Source of the DNA: an uncultured Akkermansia sp.
GTDB taxonomy: Bacteria > Verrucomicrobiota > Verrucomicrobiia > Verrucomicrobiales > Akkermansiaceae
DNA length: 64,000 nucleotides
NCBI GenBank assembly: GCA_905200945.1
Contig: CAJKMG010000001.1
Span: 1-64,000, forward strand
Direction: 5' to 3'
Under the pieces are notes generated by a model, which ran no database searches, was not told the DNA's origin, and saw nothing but the letters and a program-made list of their open reading frames with translations. Position 1 is the stretch's first letter, and every line of letters starts with the position of its first letter. The translations under genes were made by a program, and so were the position numbers. Below are positions 63,489 to 64,000 of the stretch, piece after piece.

Positions 63489-64000
63489 TCACAAACCCAA
63501 AGCCTGCGCCCGGCTCTCCGCCGCGGCCTTCAGCCATTCCCGCAATGCCTCCTTATCCCCTGCAGCCAGCCAATTCCTCACTTGTCCCAGCTGGGACAGG
63601 GCTTCATCCAGACGCTCCAGAACAGCAGGAGCATTTTCCGCCAGAATTTCAGCCCACATGGACGGTTCCCCCATGGAAACGCGGGTAGTATCACGGAAAC
63701 CTCCGGCGGATACCAGCCCCAGCAGCTTCACATCCCCACCGTCCAGGGCACTGTGGACGCACAGGGCGGACAAAGCATGAGGTATGTGGGAAATGCGTGC
63801 CACGGAAGAATCATGATCCGCCGCTTTCATCCGGATGCAGTGGCAGCCCACACGCTCCCAGAACCGCTGGAGCAACAGCAGCACATCTTCATGCACATGC
63901 TCGTCATTCGTCAGGATGCAGGTCGCATCCCGGAAGAGGTCCCCGGAAGCATGCTCCATACCCTGCTTTTCGGAACCGGCCATGGGATGGGAGCCGATAA
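63489..64000 (-). CDS. Prephenate dehydrogenase, C-terminal part
   Basis: About 170 codons are visible; the gene runs off the right edge and its N terminus (NAD-binding domain) is not in the window. LIGSHPMAGSEKQGMEHAS is the conserved prephenate dehydrogenase block with the substrate His, and the following SSVARISHIPHALSAL helix fits the TyrA dimer domain. It makes 4-hydroxyphenylpyruvate for tyrosine. The open frame ends at a stop at 63489. Shikimate-pathway aroK is elsewhere in the window, not linked. Confidence 0.85.
   Translation of the reverse strand, partial: IGSHPMAGSEKQGMEHASGDLFRDATCILTNDEHVHEDVLLLLQRFWERVGCHCIRMKAADHDSSVARISHIPHALSALCVHSALDGGDVKLLGLVSAGGFRDTTRVSMGEPSMWAEILAENAPAVLERLDEALSQLGQVRNWLAAGDKEALREWLKAAAESRAQALGL

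Overview
The window looks like chromosome of a Verrucomicrobiota bacterium, most likely Akkermansia. The basis is overall gene content: secreted mucin-type glycoside hydrolase, TonB systems, LptG, and a str/S10 ribosomal cluster with a lineage-type layout. This placement is inference, since no rRNA gene is present. Almost everything is core chromosome. I see no prophage, insertion sequence, CRISPR array or integrated element.

Layout. 0-4 kb: a secreted double-thioredoxin/TPR protein, two tandem small DNA-binding proteins of related modular design, and tRNA-Arg(UCU). 4-10.6 kb: leftward yceD-rpmF-plsX-pgpH-like-ybeY, then a HIT protein, Sua5, and divergent aroK. 10.7-16.6 kb: rpsP, a frameshifted LysE exporter, xerC, an EF-hand protein, yajC-tgt-trmB and an NrtR-like regulator. 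16.8-24.5 kb: rlpA, RNase HIII, HU, small lipoproteins of unknown role, a TonB/ExbB/ExbD system with a zinc-ribbon partner, a UbiA-family protein and a SurA-like isomerase. 24.8-31.5 kb: GH2 beta-galactosidase with a nested F5/8C (CBM32-like) module, valS and an unknown membrane protein. 32-41.7 kb: leftward str-S10 cluster (rpsL, rpsG, fusA, rpsJ to rplN). It lacks tuf, ends at a terminator after rplN, and carries an extra secreted coiled-coil gene between rpsS and rplV. 42-52 kb: gpmI and a thioesterase; a divergent operon of histidine kinase, sigma-54 regulator and GT-C-like membrane protein; then xseB, dxs, a TPR protein and recO. 52-56 kb: lptG-like, der, an orphan oppD-like ATPase. 56-64 kb: a CAT-like acetyltransferase with a GYF/DUF805 membrane protein, a TonB-dependent receptor followed by a LolD/FtsX-type ABC exporter, and the C-terminal part of prephenate dehydrogenase running off the window.

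The most interesting cross-window signal is promoter placement. In more than a dozen cases a -10-like hexamer, often with a -35-like TTG element 16-19 nt further upstream, sits only 5-8 nt before the start codon. Transcription would then begin at or next to the start codon, implying many leaderless mRNAs. Other genes here (ybeY, RNase HIII, the EF-hand gene) have clear Shine-Dalgarno sequences, so both initiation modes seem to coexist. Other points worth checking are the gene inserted in the S10 operon, the tandem HTH/ribbon-helix-helix-like paralogues, the frameshifted lysE, the two 9-nt C tracts inside coding genes, a YbeY lacking its third metal-binding histidine, and clean palindromes over the promoters of the two-component operon and of the TonB receptor.
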